Assembly: GCA_958425285.1 (NCBI GenBank)
Contig: CATZVV010000009.1
Coordinates: forward strand, 1 to 19,060
From: an uncultured Lachnoclostridium sp.
GTDB taxonomy: Bacteria; Bacillota; Clostridia; Lachnospirales; Lachnospiraceae
Length of the DNA stretch: 19,060 nucleotides
Direction of reading: 5' to 3'
The position numbers and the translations under genes were made by a program. The notes below the pieces were generated by a model. It was not told where the DNA came from and ran no database searches. It saw only the letters and a list, made by a program, of their open reading frames with translations. Below are positions 8,587 to 16,237 of this stretch, in pieces. Each line of letters opens with the position of its first letter. The stretch's first letter is position 1.

Positions 8587-9609
8587 ATGAAATTTTTAGT
8601 AACAGGAGGTGCCGGTTTTATTGGTGGAAATTTTGTGCATTATATGGTGAATCGTTATCCTGAGGATCAGATTGTAAATCTGGATTTGCTGACATATGCA
8701 GGAAATCTTGAAACTTTGAAACCGGTTGAGAATAAACCGAATTATACATTTGTAAAAGGGGATATTGCGGATCGTTCTTTTATTATGGACTTATTTGACA
8801 GGGAGCAATTTGACATCGTAGTGAATTTTGCAGCGGAAAGTCACGTAGATCGTTCGATTACAGACCCGGGCATTTTTGTCCGTACGAATGTTATGGGGAC
8901 GCAGGTTCTTTTAGATGCTGCGAAAGAATACGGTGTGAAACGGTTTCATCAGGTATCTACAGATGAGGTGTATGGGGATTTGCCGTTAGACCGTCCGGAC
9001 TTATTTTTTACTGAGGAAACACCCTTGCATACATCAAGTCCATATTCTTCCAGTAAGGCTAGTGCAGATTTATTCGTGCTGGCATATTACCGTACCTTTG
9101 GACTACCAGTCACAATTTCCAGGTGTTCTAATAATTACGGACCATACCACTTTCCGGAAAAGCTAATCCCGCTCATGATTTCTCGTGCGCTGGCAGATGA
9201 ATCACTTCCGGTATATGGAAAAGGAGAGAATGTAAGGGACTGGCTTCATGTAGAAGATCATTGCAGGGCAATTGATTTAATTATACGCAAGGGCAGAGAA
9301 GGTGAAATTTATAATGTAGGTGGGCATAATGAGCGCACGAATCTTGAAGTGGTAAAGACAATTTTAAAAGCACTTGGAAAACCACAGAGTCTGATTCATT
9401 ATGTAACCGACCGTCCAGGACATGATTTACGTTATGCTATTGACCCTACAAAACTGGAACAGGAATTGGGGTGGAGGCCAAAGTATCACTTTGATACCGG
9501 TATCAAAATGACAATTCAGTGGTATCTTGAGAACAAAGATTGGTGGAGACATATATTAAATGGTGAATACCAAAATTACTTTAGTAAAATGTATGGAGAA
9601 CGGTTATGA
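8587..9609 (+). CDS. rmlB: dTDP-glucose 4,6-dehydratase
   Basis: NAD-dependent short-chain (extended SDR) enzyme that converts dTDP-glucose to dTDP-4-keto-6-deoxyglucose, the second step of dTDP-L-rhamnose synthesis and the branch point to other dTDP-deoxysugars. The 340 residues fit the family. Visible: Rossmann GGAGFIG (7-13), NFAAESHVDRS, catalytic Thr125-Asp126-Glu127 in STDEVYG, and YSSSK with Tyr153 and Lys157. The full DEVYG signature separates it from UDP-hexose epimerases. An ATG at 8569 overlaps the regulator's stop, but ATG 8587 places the Rossmann motif at the usual distance and has AAAGGA nine bases upstream. It follows the regulator by 14 bases and overlaps rmlD as ATGA. The genes for RmlA and RmlC are not in the window. 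Confidence 0.95.
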   Translation: MKFLVTGGAGFIGGNFVHYMVNRYPEDQIVNLDLLTYAGNLETLKPVENKPNYTFVKGDIADRSFIMDLFDREQFDIVVNFAAESHVDRSITDPGIFVRTNVMGTQVLLDAAKEYGVKRFHQVSTDEVYGDLPLDRPDLFFTEETPLHTSSPYSSSKASADLFVLAYYRTFGLPVTISRCSNNYGPYHFPEKLIPLMISRALADESLPVYGKGENVRDWLHVEDHCRAIDLIIRKGREGEIYNVGGHNERTNLEVVKTILKALGKPQSLIHYVTDRPGHDLRYAIDPTKLEQELGWRPKYHFDTGIKMTIQWYLENKDWWRHILNGEYQNYFSKMYGERL

Positions 9610-10442
9610 AGATTTTAGTGACGGGTGTAAATGGTCAGCTTGGATATGATGTTGTCCGGGAATTGAAGAAGAGGGGACATGAGCCAATTGGCGTAGACAT
9701 CGAAGAAATGGATATTACAAGAAAAGCTGAAGTAGAGAAGGTTTGGGAGAAAGTACAACCAGACGGTGTTATCCACTGTGCCGCTTATACAGCAGTTGAC
9801 CGGGCAGAGGATGAGGAGGAGTTATGTCGTGAGGTAAATGCGGCAGGTACAAGAAACATTGCAGAAGTATGTAAGAAGAATCATGGTGTGATGATGTACA
9901 TTAGTACGGACTATGTCTTTTCAGGGGAGGGAGAGAAGCCCTGGCGGCCAGAGGATGAAAAAAATCCGGTAAGTGTTTATGGACTTACAAAGCTTGAGGG
10001 GGAACAGGCTGTTACAAGTCTTTTGGATGAATATTTTATTGTGAGAATATCTTGGGTATTTGGAGAGAATGGGAAAAATTTTGTTGATACAATGCTTCGG
10101 CTTGGCAAAGAAAAAGAAGCGGTATCTGTTGTGTGTGATCAGATTGGTTCTCCGACATATACGTATGATTTGGCAAGACTTCTGGTTGATATGATGGAGA
10201 CAAAGGCATATGGTATCTATCATGCGTCCAATGAGGGTGTTTGCAGTTGGTATGAGTTTTCAGTGGAAATTTTTAAATGGGCAGGTATGGATGTAAGAGT
10301 TGAACCAATTAAGAGCAGTGAATTCACTGCGAAGGCAAAACGCCCGATGAATAGCCGTATGAGTAAAGCGAAGTTGACTGAAAATGGATTTCAGCTTTTA
10401 CCAACATGGCAGGATGCAGTCAAACGATATATAAGGAGGTAA
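9606..10442 (+). CDS. rmlD: dTDP-4-dehydrorhamnose reductase
   Basis: NAD(P)H-dependent SDR-family reductase catalysing the last step to dTDP-L-rhamnose. The 278 residues are normal for RmlD. The N-terminus carries TGVNGQLG (6-13), followed by HCAAYTAVDRAE (57-68), STDYVFSG (100-107) with Thr101 and Asp102, and YGLTK with Tyr125 and Lys129, all family signatures. Its start codon overlaps the rmlB stop by four bases, so the two are translationally coupled. The pairing of B and D without A and C suggests the thymidylyltransferase and epimerase are encoded elsewhere. Alternatively, the pair may serve a rhamnose-related deoxysugar rather than rhamnose itself. Its stop codon lies within the strong Shine-Dalgarno of the next gene. 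Confidence 0.94.
   Translation: MKILVTGVNGQLGYDVVRELKKRGHEPIGVDIEEMDITRKAEVEKVWEKVQPDGVIHCAAYTAVDRAEDEEELCREVNAAGTRNIAEVCKKNHGVMMYISTDYVFSGEGEKPWRPEDEKNPVSVYGLTKLEGEQAVTSLLDEYFIVRISWVFGENGKNFVDTMLRLGKEKEAVSVVCDQIGSPTYTYDLARLLVDMMETKAYGIYHASNEGVCSWYEFSVEIFKWAGMDVRVEPIKSSEFTAKAKRPMNSRMSKAKLTENGFQLLPTWQDAVKRYIRR
10433..10440 (+). promoter_or_regulatory. Strong Shine-Dalgarno before the beta-helix surface protein
   Basis: AAGGAGGT, a full match to the anti-SD sequence, overlaps the rmlD stop and lies nine bases before ATG 10450. A nearer ATG at 10443 is in another frame and hits a stop after seven codons, so 10450 is the real start. Confidence 0.75.
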
Positions 10443-10449
10443 ATGATTT

Positions 10450-11961
10450 ATGGGGTTGAAAAGTAAGATCGGTCTTTGTATTGCGGGAGGTATCTGTTTG
10501 ATTGGGTTGCTCCTATGGGCTTTTTTATTACCGACAGGAGAGCCACAGATAGAGCAGACAGATGCAGAAGGAGGGAAAACAGCTGTTAGTCAGGGTGCGG
10601 TTATAGAAGATTCAGGCTGGCAGGACATTTCTTCAGTGACAGAAGGTGCAGTTTCAGAAGCTGCAGTATCAAAGGATACGGATAAAAAGAAGACAGGGAA
10701 AACATCTGGTGATAAAGCAAAAAGTTCAGAGGAGCCAAAACAGAGTACATCATCAGCGGGTAAAAAGAATTCGGGAACAAAAACTAAAACTTCAAAGAAG
10801 ACAAGTAAGAAAGGGAAGACCACGAAAAAAACAACCAGTTCAAAACAGACTGGAGCAACTCAGACGGAACAGGAAACCGGCCAGTTATCAACTACTAATA
10901 GTATACACAAGACGGTTGTCTCAGACTTGACTATTACGTCAGGAGAGGCAGCATGTGAAGTGTCTGGTTCTGTAGCTACGATTAGGAAAGCCGGAACGTA
11001 TACATTGACAGGAACGATAAGTGATGGTCAGATTATTGTAGACACCGAGAAGACTTCAAAAGTTACCCTGGTTTGCAATGGAATGTCGTTGAATTGCAGC
11101 AAGTCAGCTCCATTATATATAAAAAGTGCAGATAAGGTTACGCTGGAGCTTGTCTCCGGAACAAAAAATAGTATTACTGACGGAAAGACATATACATTTG
11201 CGACGGCAATAAAGGAACCAGATGCAGCACTTTACAGCGAAGATGATTTGACAATATGTGGAGGCGGAACACTGATTGTAAAGGGACAGTATCAGGATGG
11301 TATTGCAAGCAAGAATGATATAAAAATTGAGCAGGGAAGTGTTCAGGTATCAGCAGCCGATGATGGAATTCGGGGAAAAGATGGTATTGAGATTTCAGGC
11401 GGGAGTGTAAATGTAGTTTGTGAATCACATGCTTTAAAGACGACAGAGACTTTAGATTCACAAAAGGGTATGATAAAAATATCCGGTGGAAAAGTGAATT
11501 TGGATGCTGTGGGTGATGGTATACATGCAACAAATCAGATTCAGGTCATCGGTGGAAGTACATATATTGACGCAAAAAACGATGGTATTGATACCGATTC
11601 TTCTTTTTTGATGAGTGGAGGAAGTTTGACAATTGATGGTCCAAAGAGTGAAAACCATGCAATATTTGCATGTACGAATGGCACAACTGTAAATGGAGGC
11701 ACGTTATTTGCCGTTGGCAGTAGTGCCATGGCAAAAGAAATGGGATCATCAAGTCGCCAAAAATCCTTATTTTACAAATATAGTCAGGAACAGGCAGCAG
11801 ATACAACTGTTAAATTGCTTAATTCATCCGATAAGGTACTGTTTCAGCACAAGACAACGAGAAAATATCAATGTGTGGTTTATTCAGCTCCGGATTTAAG
11901 CAGTGGAACCTATTCCGTATATTGTAATTCCACGAGAATTGCAGAGTGTAGAGTCGATTAA
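10450..11961 (+). CDS. Membrane-anchored Cthe_2159-like beta-helix carbohydrate-binding protein
   Basis: Predicted surface protein of 503 residues. A hydrophobic stretch (7-28) after two lysines is a signal anchor or Sec signal peptide; no lipobox Cys is correctly placed. Residues about 30-150 are a low-complexity linker rich in Lys, Ser and Thr with scattered acids. The rest resembles the Cthe_2159/PF14262 family, known as right-handed beta-helix proteins that bind acidic or cellulosic polysaccharides. Repeating rungs with a DGI motif are visible near 283-300 (DGIASKNDIKIEQGSVQV), 305-322, 355-373 and 378-395, several ending in SGG or IGG plus a beta strand. Residues 425-503 form a separate C-terminal segment with Cys475 and Cys491. 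The gene sits between rmlD (7 bases) and a VTC-like gene (18 bases), the latter a pairing I recognise from other Firmicutes. Ligand unproven. Confidence 0.85.
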   Translation: MGLKSKIGLCIAGGICLIGLLLWAFLLPTGEPQIEQTDAEGGKTAVSQGAVIEDSGWQDISSVTEGAVSEAAVSKDTDKKKTGKTSGDKAKSSEEPKQSTSSAGKKNSGTKTKTSKKTSKKGKTTKKTTSSKQTGATQTEQETGQLSTTNSIHKTVVSDLTITSGEAACEVSGSVATIRKAGTYTLTGTISDGQIIVDTEKTSKVTLVCNGMSLNCSKSAPLYIKSADKVTLELVSGTKNSITDGKTYTFATAIKEPDAALYSEDDLTICGGGTLIVKGQYQDGIASKNDIKIEQGSVQVSAADDGIRGKDGIEISGGSVNVVCESHALKTTETLDSQKGMIKISGGKVNLDAVGDGIHATNQIQVIGGSTYIDAKNDGIDTDSSFLMSGGSLTIDGPKSENHAIFACTNGTTVNGGTLFAVGSSAMAKEMGSSSRQKSLFYKYSQEQAADTTVKLLNSSDKVLFQHKTTRKYQCVVYSAPDLSSGTYSVYCNSTRIAECRVD

Positions 11962-11964
11962 ATG

Positions 11965-11973
11965 AGGAGGTGA
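11965..11973 (+). promoter_or_regulatory. Shine-Dalgarno supporting a TTG start
   Basis: GAGGAGGTG lies six bases before TTG 11980. The only nearby in-frame ATG (11962) runs into a TGA after three codons, so the downstream VTC-like gene must start at TTG. Confidence 0.75.
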
Positions 11974-11979
11974 TTAAAA

Positions 11980-12693
11980 TTGGCACAGTCCTATGGCAAT
12001 ATCTTTCAACGGGTAGAAAAAAAATATTTATTGACGCAGGAACAGCATAATCAGCTGCTGGATGCATGGAAAGAGTATCTTGAGCCGGACCTGTTTCCAC
12101 ACAGTAAAATTTCCAATATATACTTTGATACGGAAGATGATGAATTAATAAGGAGATCTATTGATGGACCAAGGTATAAGGAAAAGCTGAGGCTTCGTAC
12201 CTATGGAGAGGCAAGTTTAGACGGAGCGTCTTTTTTGGAAATTAAAAAGAAGTATAAGGGTGTTGTTTACAAACGTAGAATAATGCTTCCTTTAAGAGAA
12301 GCGAAGGCTTATTTGGAAGAAGGGGAATATCCGGATGAAGACAGTCAGATTTTACACGAAATTGACTATTTTTTGAAATGGTATCATCCAATACCAAAGC
12401 TGTTTTTGTCATATGAACGGGATTCTTTTCGAGGCATCCGGGAGGATGAAGTAAGAATTACGTTTGATACAGATATACAAAGTCGCCGGGATGAGCTGCA
12501 ATTGGAAAAAAATCTGGGTGGAAAGCCTTTAAATAATGAAAACTTATGGATTATGGAAGTGAAGGTACCGATGGCTTATCCACTTTGGCTGACAAATGTT
12601 TTGGCTAATTTACATATTTACCCGACATCTTTTTCAAAGTACGGTCAGGTTTACAAAAATGAAAGAAAATCTACTTGTAATATAACTGACTAA
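11980..12693 (+). CDS. VTC-domain (CYTH/TTM fold) polyphosphate polymerase-like protein
   Basis: Predicted 237-residue protein consisting of a VTC catalytic-type domain, the fold that in yeast Vtc4 makes inorganic polyphosphate from ATP inside a basic tunnel. Tunnel-type charged motifs are present in order: VEKKY (12-16), SNIYFDT (45-51), KEKLRLRTY (67-75), EIKKKY (87-92), YKRR (97-100), SYERDSF (144-150), VRITFD (158-163), EVKVP (193-197) and SKYGQVY (219-225). There is no SPX domain and no membrane segment, so it is a stand-alone cytosolic domain. It is followed by DUF4956, the membrane gene often paired with it, which could supply the membrane partner that yeast VTC has built in. It starts with TTG after a strong SD. 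Polymerase activity is inferred from fold and residues; a triphosphatase or other CYTH activity is possible. Confidence 0.88.
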   Translation: MAQSYGNIFQRVEKKYLLTQEQHNQLLDAWKEYLEPDLFPHSKISNIYFDTEDDELIRRSIDGPRYKEKLRLRTYGEASLDGASFLEIKKKYKGVVYKRRIMLPLREAKAYLEEGEYPDEDSQILHEIDYFLKWYHPIPKLFLSYERDSFRGIREDEVRITFDTDIQSRRDELQLEKNLGGKPLNNENLWIMEVKVPMAYPLWLTNVLANLHIYPTSFSKYGQVYKNERKSTCNITD

Positions 12694-12698
12694 AGAAA

Positions 12699-12751
12699 AA
12701 AACAGTTATTGTGTACGCACGCCGCATACCTGTTTTCTGAAACTGCGTGCG
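12699..12751 (+). repeat. Two interleaved inverted repeats in the VTC-DUF4956 gap
   Basis: AAAACAG (12699-12705) pairs with CTGTTTT (12730-12736), and CGCACGC (12716-12722) pairs with GCGTGCG (12745-12751). Both are perfect 7-bp matches, but the arms interleave, so they form either alternative hairpins or a pseudoknot. The second arm ends five bases before the GGAG that serves DUF4956. No U-run follows, so this is not an ordinary terminator. Confidence 0.5.
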
Positions 12752-12770
12752 AGAATGGAGAAACGAAAGA

Positions 12771-13436
12771 ATGGTTACTAGTATTTTTCAAAATGGGATG
12801 AATTCACAGGCAATGTTAATTTGCATGGGCATTGCTCTTTTATTGGGGGCAATGATTTCAGCAGTGTATATGTTTTCTGGTCCATATACGAAAAGCTATA
12901 TTGTAACTCTTGTTATTTTACCAGTATTGGTACAGGCAGTTATTATGCTTGTAAATGGGAATCTGGGTGCCGGAGTTGCTGTCATGGGAGCCTTTAGCCT
13001 TGTGCGGTTTCGTTCGATTCCGGGAACGTCAAGAGAAATAAGCGGAATCTTTTTTGCTATGATTATTGGTTTGGCAACTGGTATGGGATATGTTACATAT
13101 GCGGTAATAATTGCTGTACTTGTAAGTATTCTAATGGTGATTACAGGAAAAACAGGTTTTGGCGAAGCAAGCAAGCAGCAAAAACAGCTTCGTATATTAA
13201 TTCCGGAGAATTTGGATTATACATCAATTTTTGATGATCTAATGGAAAAGTATACAAGCAAGTGTGAATTAGAGCGTGTACGAACAACAAACCTGGGGAG
13301 CATGTATGAACTCAGTTATTTAATTGTATTAAAAGATGTAAAAATGGAGAAAGAGTTTATTGATGAACTGCGTTGCAGAAATGGAAATCTGACAATTATT
13401 TTAGGGAGGGTGCTTTCAAACCGCGAAGAAATGTAG
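12771..13436 (+). CDS. DUF4956 family integral membrane protein
   Basis: Predicted 221-residue membrane protein. The N-terminal 125 residues hold about four hydrophobic helices (roughly 14-35, 42-61, 64-77, 92-125), with the conserved polar segment GAFSLVRFRSIPGTSREI (73-90) typical of DUF4956 between them. Residues about 135-221 form a soluble, probably cytosolic, domain ending with LGRVLSNREE. Function is not established; the family frequently neighbours VTC-domain polymerase genes, which suggests a membrane channel, exporter or scaffold for that enzyme (inference). A reading from GTG 12747 would begin inside an inverted repeat; ATG 12771, ten bases after GGAG, fits the family better. It is the last gene before a strong terminator and lies 77 bases after the VTC gene, the largest gap in this operon. 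Confidence 0.88.
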   Translation: MVTSIFQNGMNSQAMLICMGIALLLGAMISAVYMFSGPYTKSYIVTLVILPVLVQAVIMLVNGNLGAGVAVMGAFSLVRFRSIPGTSREISGIFFAMIIGLATGMGYVTYAVIIAVLVSILMVITGKTGFGEASKQQKQLRILIPENLDYTSIFDDLMEKYTSKCELERVRTTNLGSMYELSYLIVLKDVKMEKEFIDELRCRNGNLTIILGRVLSNREEM

Positions 13437-13444
13437 AAAAAAGT

Positions 13445-13480
13445 TAACGCTAGGATACAGATCCTAGCGTTATTTTTCTC
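13445..13480. terminator. Bidirectional rho-independent terminator
   Basis: A perfect 12-bp stem, TAACGCTAGGAT (13445-13456) and ATCCTAGCGTTA (13461-13472), with loop ACAG, is followed by TTTTTCTC on the + strand. On the - strand the stem runs into ACTTTTTTC. It therefore ends the operon before it and also the convergent penicillin-binding protein gene. Confidence 0.93.
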
Positions 13481-13500
13481 TGTACAGGCAATACTACCTA

Positions 13501-16038
13501 CTAATTTTTATGAATGGGACAAGAACTTTCTACTAAGTTCTTTGGTAGTAAAAGCGGCGTATCATCGGTCAGTCCTGTTTCGTCTTTTTGCAAATAAACT
13601 TTTGTAATAATCTGAGTATTTGGGCAATGCTCATTAGCAGGCAACCCACTGTTTTTGCAAATACGGCACTGAATATGACAGTCGCAGCTTTCTGTCGGTA
13701 CATTTCCGAGTGAAAAGTATTCTTTTTTCATGCATGAACCTCCAACGGCCTGGTCACATAGGTCTTTGATTGCAAGTTTTCCGCATTTTGTACAGATAAG
13801 GGCACTTGTAATGCTATCTGGTTTTTCAAATGCGCGCTGTGCCTGTTTTTTACTTATCTTCTCCATAATTGTACGCCATATTACTTTATGAAAGGTTGTA
13901 TTGGTTAGATATTCATTTTGATCATCTCCGCCCCATATGCCTGCCGTAAGATAAGGAGTGTAGCCGACAAACCAAATATCTTTATTATCTGTTGTTGTCC
14001 CTGTTTTTCCGGCAACAGGCATTTTCACAGTCTGGAATGCAAGCATTGTTCCGGTTCCTTTTTGCACAACATCTTTCATTGCATCTGTCAGTAACCATGC
14101 AGTAGAATCTTTCATAACTCGTTTTGGGGAATTTTTTTTCTCTAATAAAACATTTCCATCATGGTCGAGAATTTTTGTGTAAAAACGAGCTTTGTTATAC
14201 ATTCCGTTGTTGGCAATAGATGCAAAAGCCGTAGTCAGCTCCAGGTTGCTTACGCCTTTCGTCAATCCTCCAAGTGCCATTGGAAGAGCAATATCGGTAT
14301 AAGTTTTTCCCTCACTTGTCATGTTTTCTACTAAGGAAGTAAATCCGAGATTTAGCAAATAATCATAACCTGTTTTAGGTGTAACCTGTTCCAGTGTTTT
14401 TACGGCAATAATGTTCATAGAGTTTGTGATAGCTTCCCGGATGGAGGAAAGACCCCGATAGCCGGAATACCAGTTTTTTACGGCACGCTTTGTACCTGGA
14501 TAATTGTATTCGGAGTCATCCAGGACGGAGGCCAATGTCATACCAGATGTATCAATTGCGGGTAAAAAGGCACCAAGTACCTTAAAGGTAGAACCGGGTT
14601 GCCGAAGGGAGTCTTTTGCCCGGTTTAAAGTACGGTTGCCGGTTTTGGTTCCACGTCCTCCGCTCAGCGCCTTGACATTACCGTTGCTTTGATCCATCAG
14701 TACAAAAGAGGTTTGAGGCTGAATCGTAAAGTTTTTTGCTTCACCTGTTATTTTTGAACCTTTTTTTAGCATTGCCTGTTTGTATTGCTTAATATATTTA
14801 TTGGCACTCTTTTTATTTGTATAGTAGAGCTGAAAGGGAACCCCTTGTTGGGAAAAATATTTTTGCATTGTTTTTTCGTTGTAGTGAACTTCCTTCCCAT
14901 TTTTAAGTAAGATGGAAAGTCGGTATGTCAACTGGTATTTGGAATCTGCCGGATAGAAGGAAGGGTTATTGATAACACGGTCAACAATTTTTTGCATATT
15001 GCGGTTCTGGGTTGTATAAATCGTCAAACCACCACGGTATAAAGCATTATAAGCTTGTGTTTCTGTATATCCTAATTCCTCTTTTAAGTCTTCCAATACT
15101 TGATCAATAACGGCATCTGTGAAATAAGAGTTTACGGAGTCCTCTCTCTTTTCTTCTGTCTTTTTGTTTATGAGTTGTATTCGTTTATAGACATTGTCAT
15201 TGAGAGCCTCTTCATAAGCTTTCGCATCAATATACCCCTGTTCTTTCATATAAGCAAGAACCGTAGCACGTTTTCGGCGGTTCTTATCCGGATGGGTAAT
15301 TGGGTTATAGGCAGAAGGATTCTGGGTAATTCCAGCCAGCACAGATGCCTCGGAAAGCGTTAATTTTGTCACAGATTTTCCAAAATACCGTTTCGAAGCG
15401 GCTTCTACCCCAAGAGTATTTTGTCCCAGGTTAATGGTATTCAGGTAATACTCCAGAATCTCTTCTTTTGATAATTTGTCCTCCAATTGAATTGCCAAGT
15501 ATTGTTCCTGAATTTTACGTTTGATTTTTGAAACTAAAGTTGTTTCCTGTCCTCCATTAAAGACTTGGTTTTTCAAAAGCTGCTGGGTCAGCGTGCTGGC
15601 ACCCTGACTGAAGTCTCCGCTGGAAAGTCCGGTTATCGCTGCACGGAGAATTCCTCTTAGATCAACTCCCTTATGTGTCCAGAACCGTTCATCCTCAATT
15701 GCTACAAAAGCGTCTTGCAGCACTTGTGGGACTTTATCCAATGTGACATATTCCCGGTTTGCGTCTTCACCCACGAGGGTTTGGGTCACTTTTCCGTCTG
15801 TCGAGCATAATTTTGTTGCATAACCGGTAGGCATGACATCTACACTTTCAATGGAAGGTGCGGTATCAATTAGACCGTGGATAAGTCCATATCCGGCAAA
15901 GCCAAGCCCGCCAATACCGAACAGAACAGCAAGAAGTAACAGTCGAATAATAGCTAGTGTAAATTTATGGGAAATACGCGTTTTATTTGACTTTATTTTA
16001 AAATAACGCTCTTTTACTTTTCGTTTACTAAAATTCAT
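13501..16038 (-). CDS. Bifunctional class A penicillin-binding protein (PBP1A type)
   Basis: Membrane-anchored peptidoglycan synthase of 845 residues that polymerises and cross-links lipid II outside the membrane. After a basic cytosolic tail there is one transmembrane helix (about 28-53). The GT51 glycosyltransferase shows EDERFWTHKG with catalytic Glu115, GASTLTQQLLKN (146-157), RKIQEQ near 174-179 and a further family block at about 199-222. The transpeptidase has STFK (Ser483 nucleophile, Lys486), SMN (540-542) and KTGT (678-681). The last 100 residues contain ten cysteines (749, 752, 761, 769, 785, 787, 791, 794, 805, 840), a longer Cys tail than the short CP-type motifs I know from clostridial PBPs. 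AAAGGA lies 12 bases before the start, slightly distant. It is convergent with the DUF4956 operon and divergent from yigZ. Confidence 0.95.
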   Translation of the reverse strand: MNFSKRKVKERYFKIKSNKTRISHKFTLAIIRLLLLAVLFGIGGLGFAGYGLIHGLIDTAPSIESVDVMPTGYATKLCSTDGKVTQTLVGEDANREYVTLDKVPQVLQDAFVAIEDERFWTHKGVDLRGILRAAITGLSSGDFSQGASTLTQQLLKNQVFNGGQETTLVSKIKRKIQEQYLAIQLEDKLSKEEILEYYLNTINLGQNTLGVEAASKRYFGKSVTKLTLSEASVLAGITQNPSAYNPITHPDKNRRKRATVLAYMKEQGYIDAKAYEEALNDNVYKRIQLINKKTEEKREDSVNSYFTDAVIDQVLEDLKEELGYTETQAYNALYRGGLTIYTTQNRNMQKIVDRVINNPSFYPADSKYQLTYRLSILLKNGKEVHYNEKTMQKYFSQQGVPFQLYYTNKKSANKYIKQYKQAMLKKGSKITGEAKNFTIQPQTSFVLMDQSNGNVKALSGGRGTKTGNRTLNRAKDSLRQPGSTFKVLGAFLPAIDTSGMTLASVLDDSEYNYPGTKRAVKNWYSGYRGLSSIREAITNSMNIIAVKTLEQVTPKTGYDYLLNLGFTSLVENMTSEGKTYTDIALPMALGGLTKGVSNLELTTAFASIANNGMYNKARFYTKILDHDGNVLLEKKNSPKRVMKDSTAWLLTDAMKDVVQKGTGTMLAFQTVKMPVAGKTGTTTDNKDIWFVGYTPYLTAGIWGGDDQNEYLTNTTFHKVIWRTIMEKISKKQAQRAFEKPDSITSALICTKCGKLAIKDLCDQAVGGSCMKKEYFSLGNVPTESCDCHIQCRICKNSGLPANEHCPNTQIITKVYLQKDETGLTDDTPLLLPKNLVESSCPIHKN

Positions 16039-16092
16039 TTGAAATCAAAGTCCTTTCTGTTTTCATCATTAAGAAAGTTCTAGTTTACAACA

Positions 16093-16121
16093 AGTATAAC
16101 AAAAAGGGAAGGGAAAAACAA
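16093..16121 (-). promoter_or_regulatory. Predicted promoter of the penicillin-binding protein gene
   Basis: Read on the - strand: TTGTTT (16116-16121), a 17-base spacer, then TATACT (16093-16098), about 55 bases upstream of the start codon. Good -10, moderate -35, correct spacing for a sigma-A-type promoter. Confidence 0.6.
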
Positions 16122-16147
16122 CTGTTGAAAGCATACCTGTAGATTAC

Positions 16148-16176
16148 TTGATTTTTTCGATTCTGTCACCTATAAT
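16148..16176 (+). promoter_or_regulatory. Predicted promoter of yigZ-rarA
   Basis: TTGATT (16148-16153), 17-base spacer, perfect TATAAT (16171-16176). It points away from the penicillin-binding protein promoter 50 bases to the left, so the gap is a divergent regulatory region. The expected transcript start is near 16183, giving a leader of about 55 bases. Confidence 0.75.
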
Positions 16177-16237
16177 TGAGATAAAGATTTGGGAGTGTAG
16201 ATGAAGTATAAAGTAATAGAGGAGAATGGAGATTTTT

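Noticed and set aside
11174..11533. 119-codon open frame on the - strand within the beta-helix gene
   Set aside because: His/Leu/Pro-rich shadow of the repetitive rungs on the opposite strand; no SD and no family resemblance.
10450..11961. Tandem DNA repeats or CRISPR-like array in the surface protein gene
   Set aside because: The similarity between rungs is at the protein level (DGI and GG motifs); the DNA units differ in length and sequence and are in a continuous reading frame.
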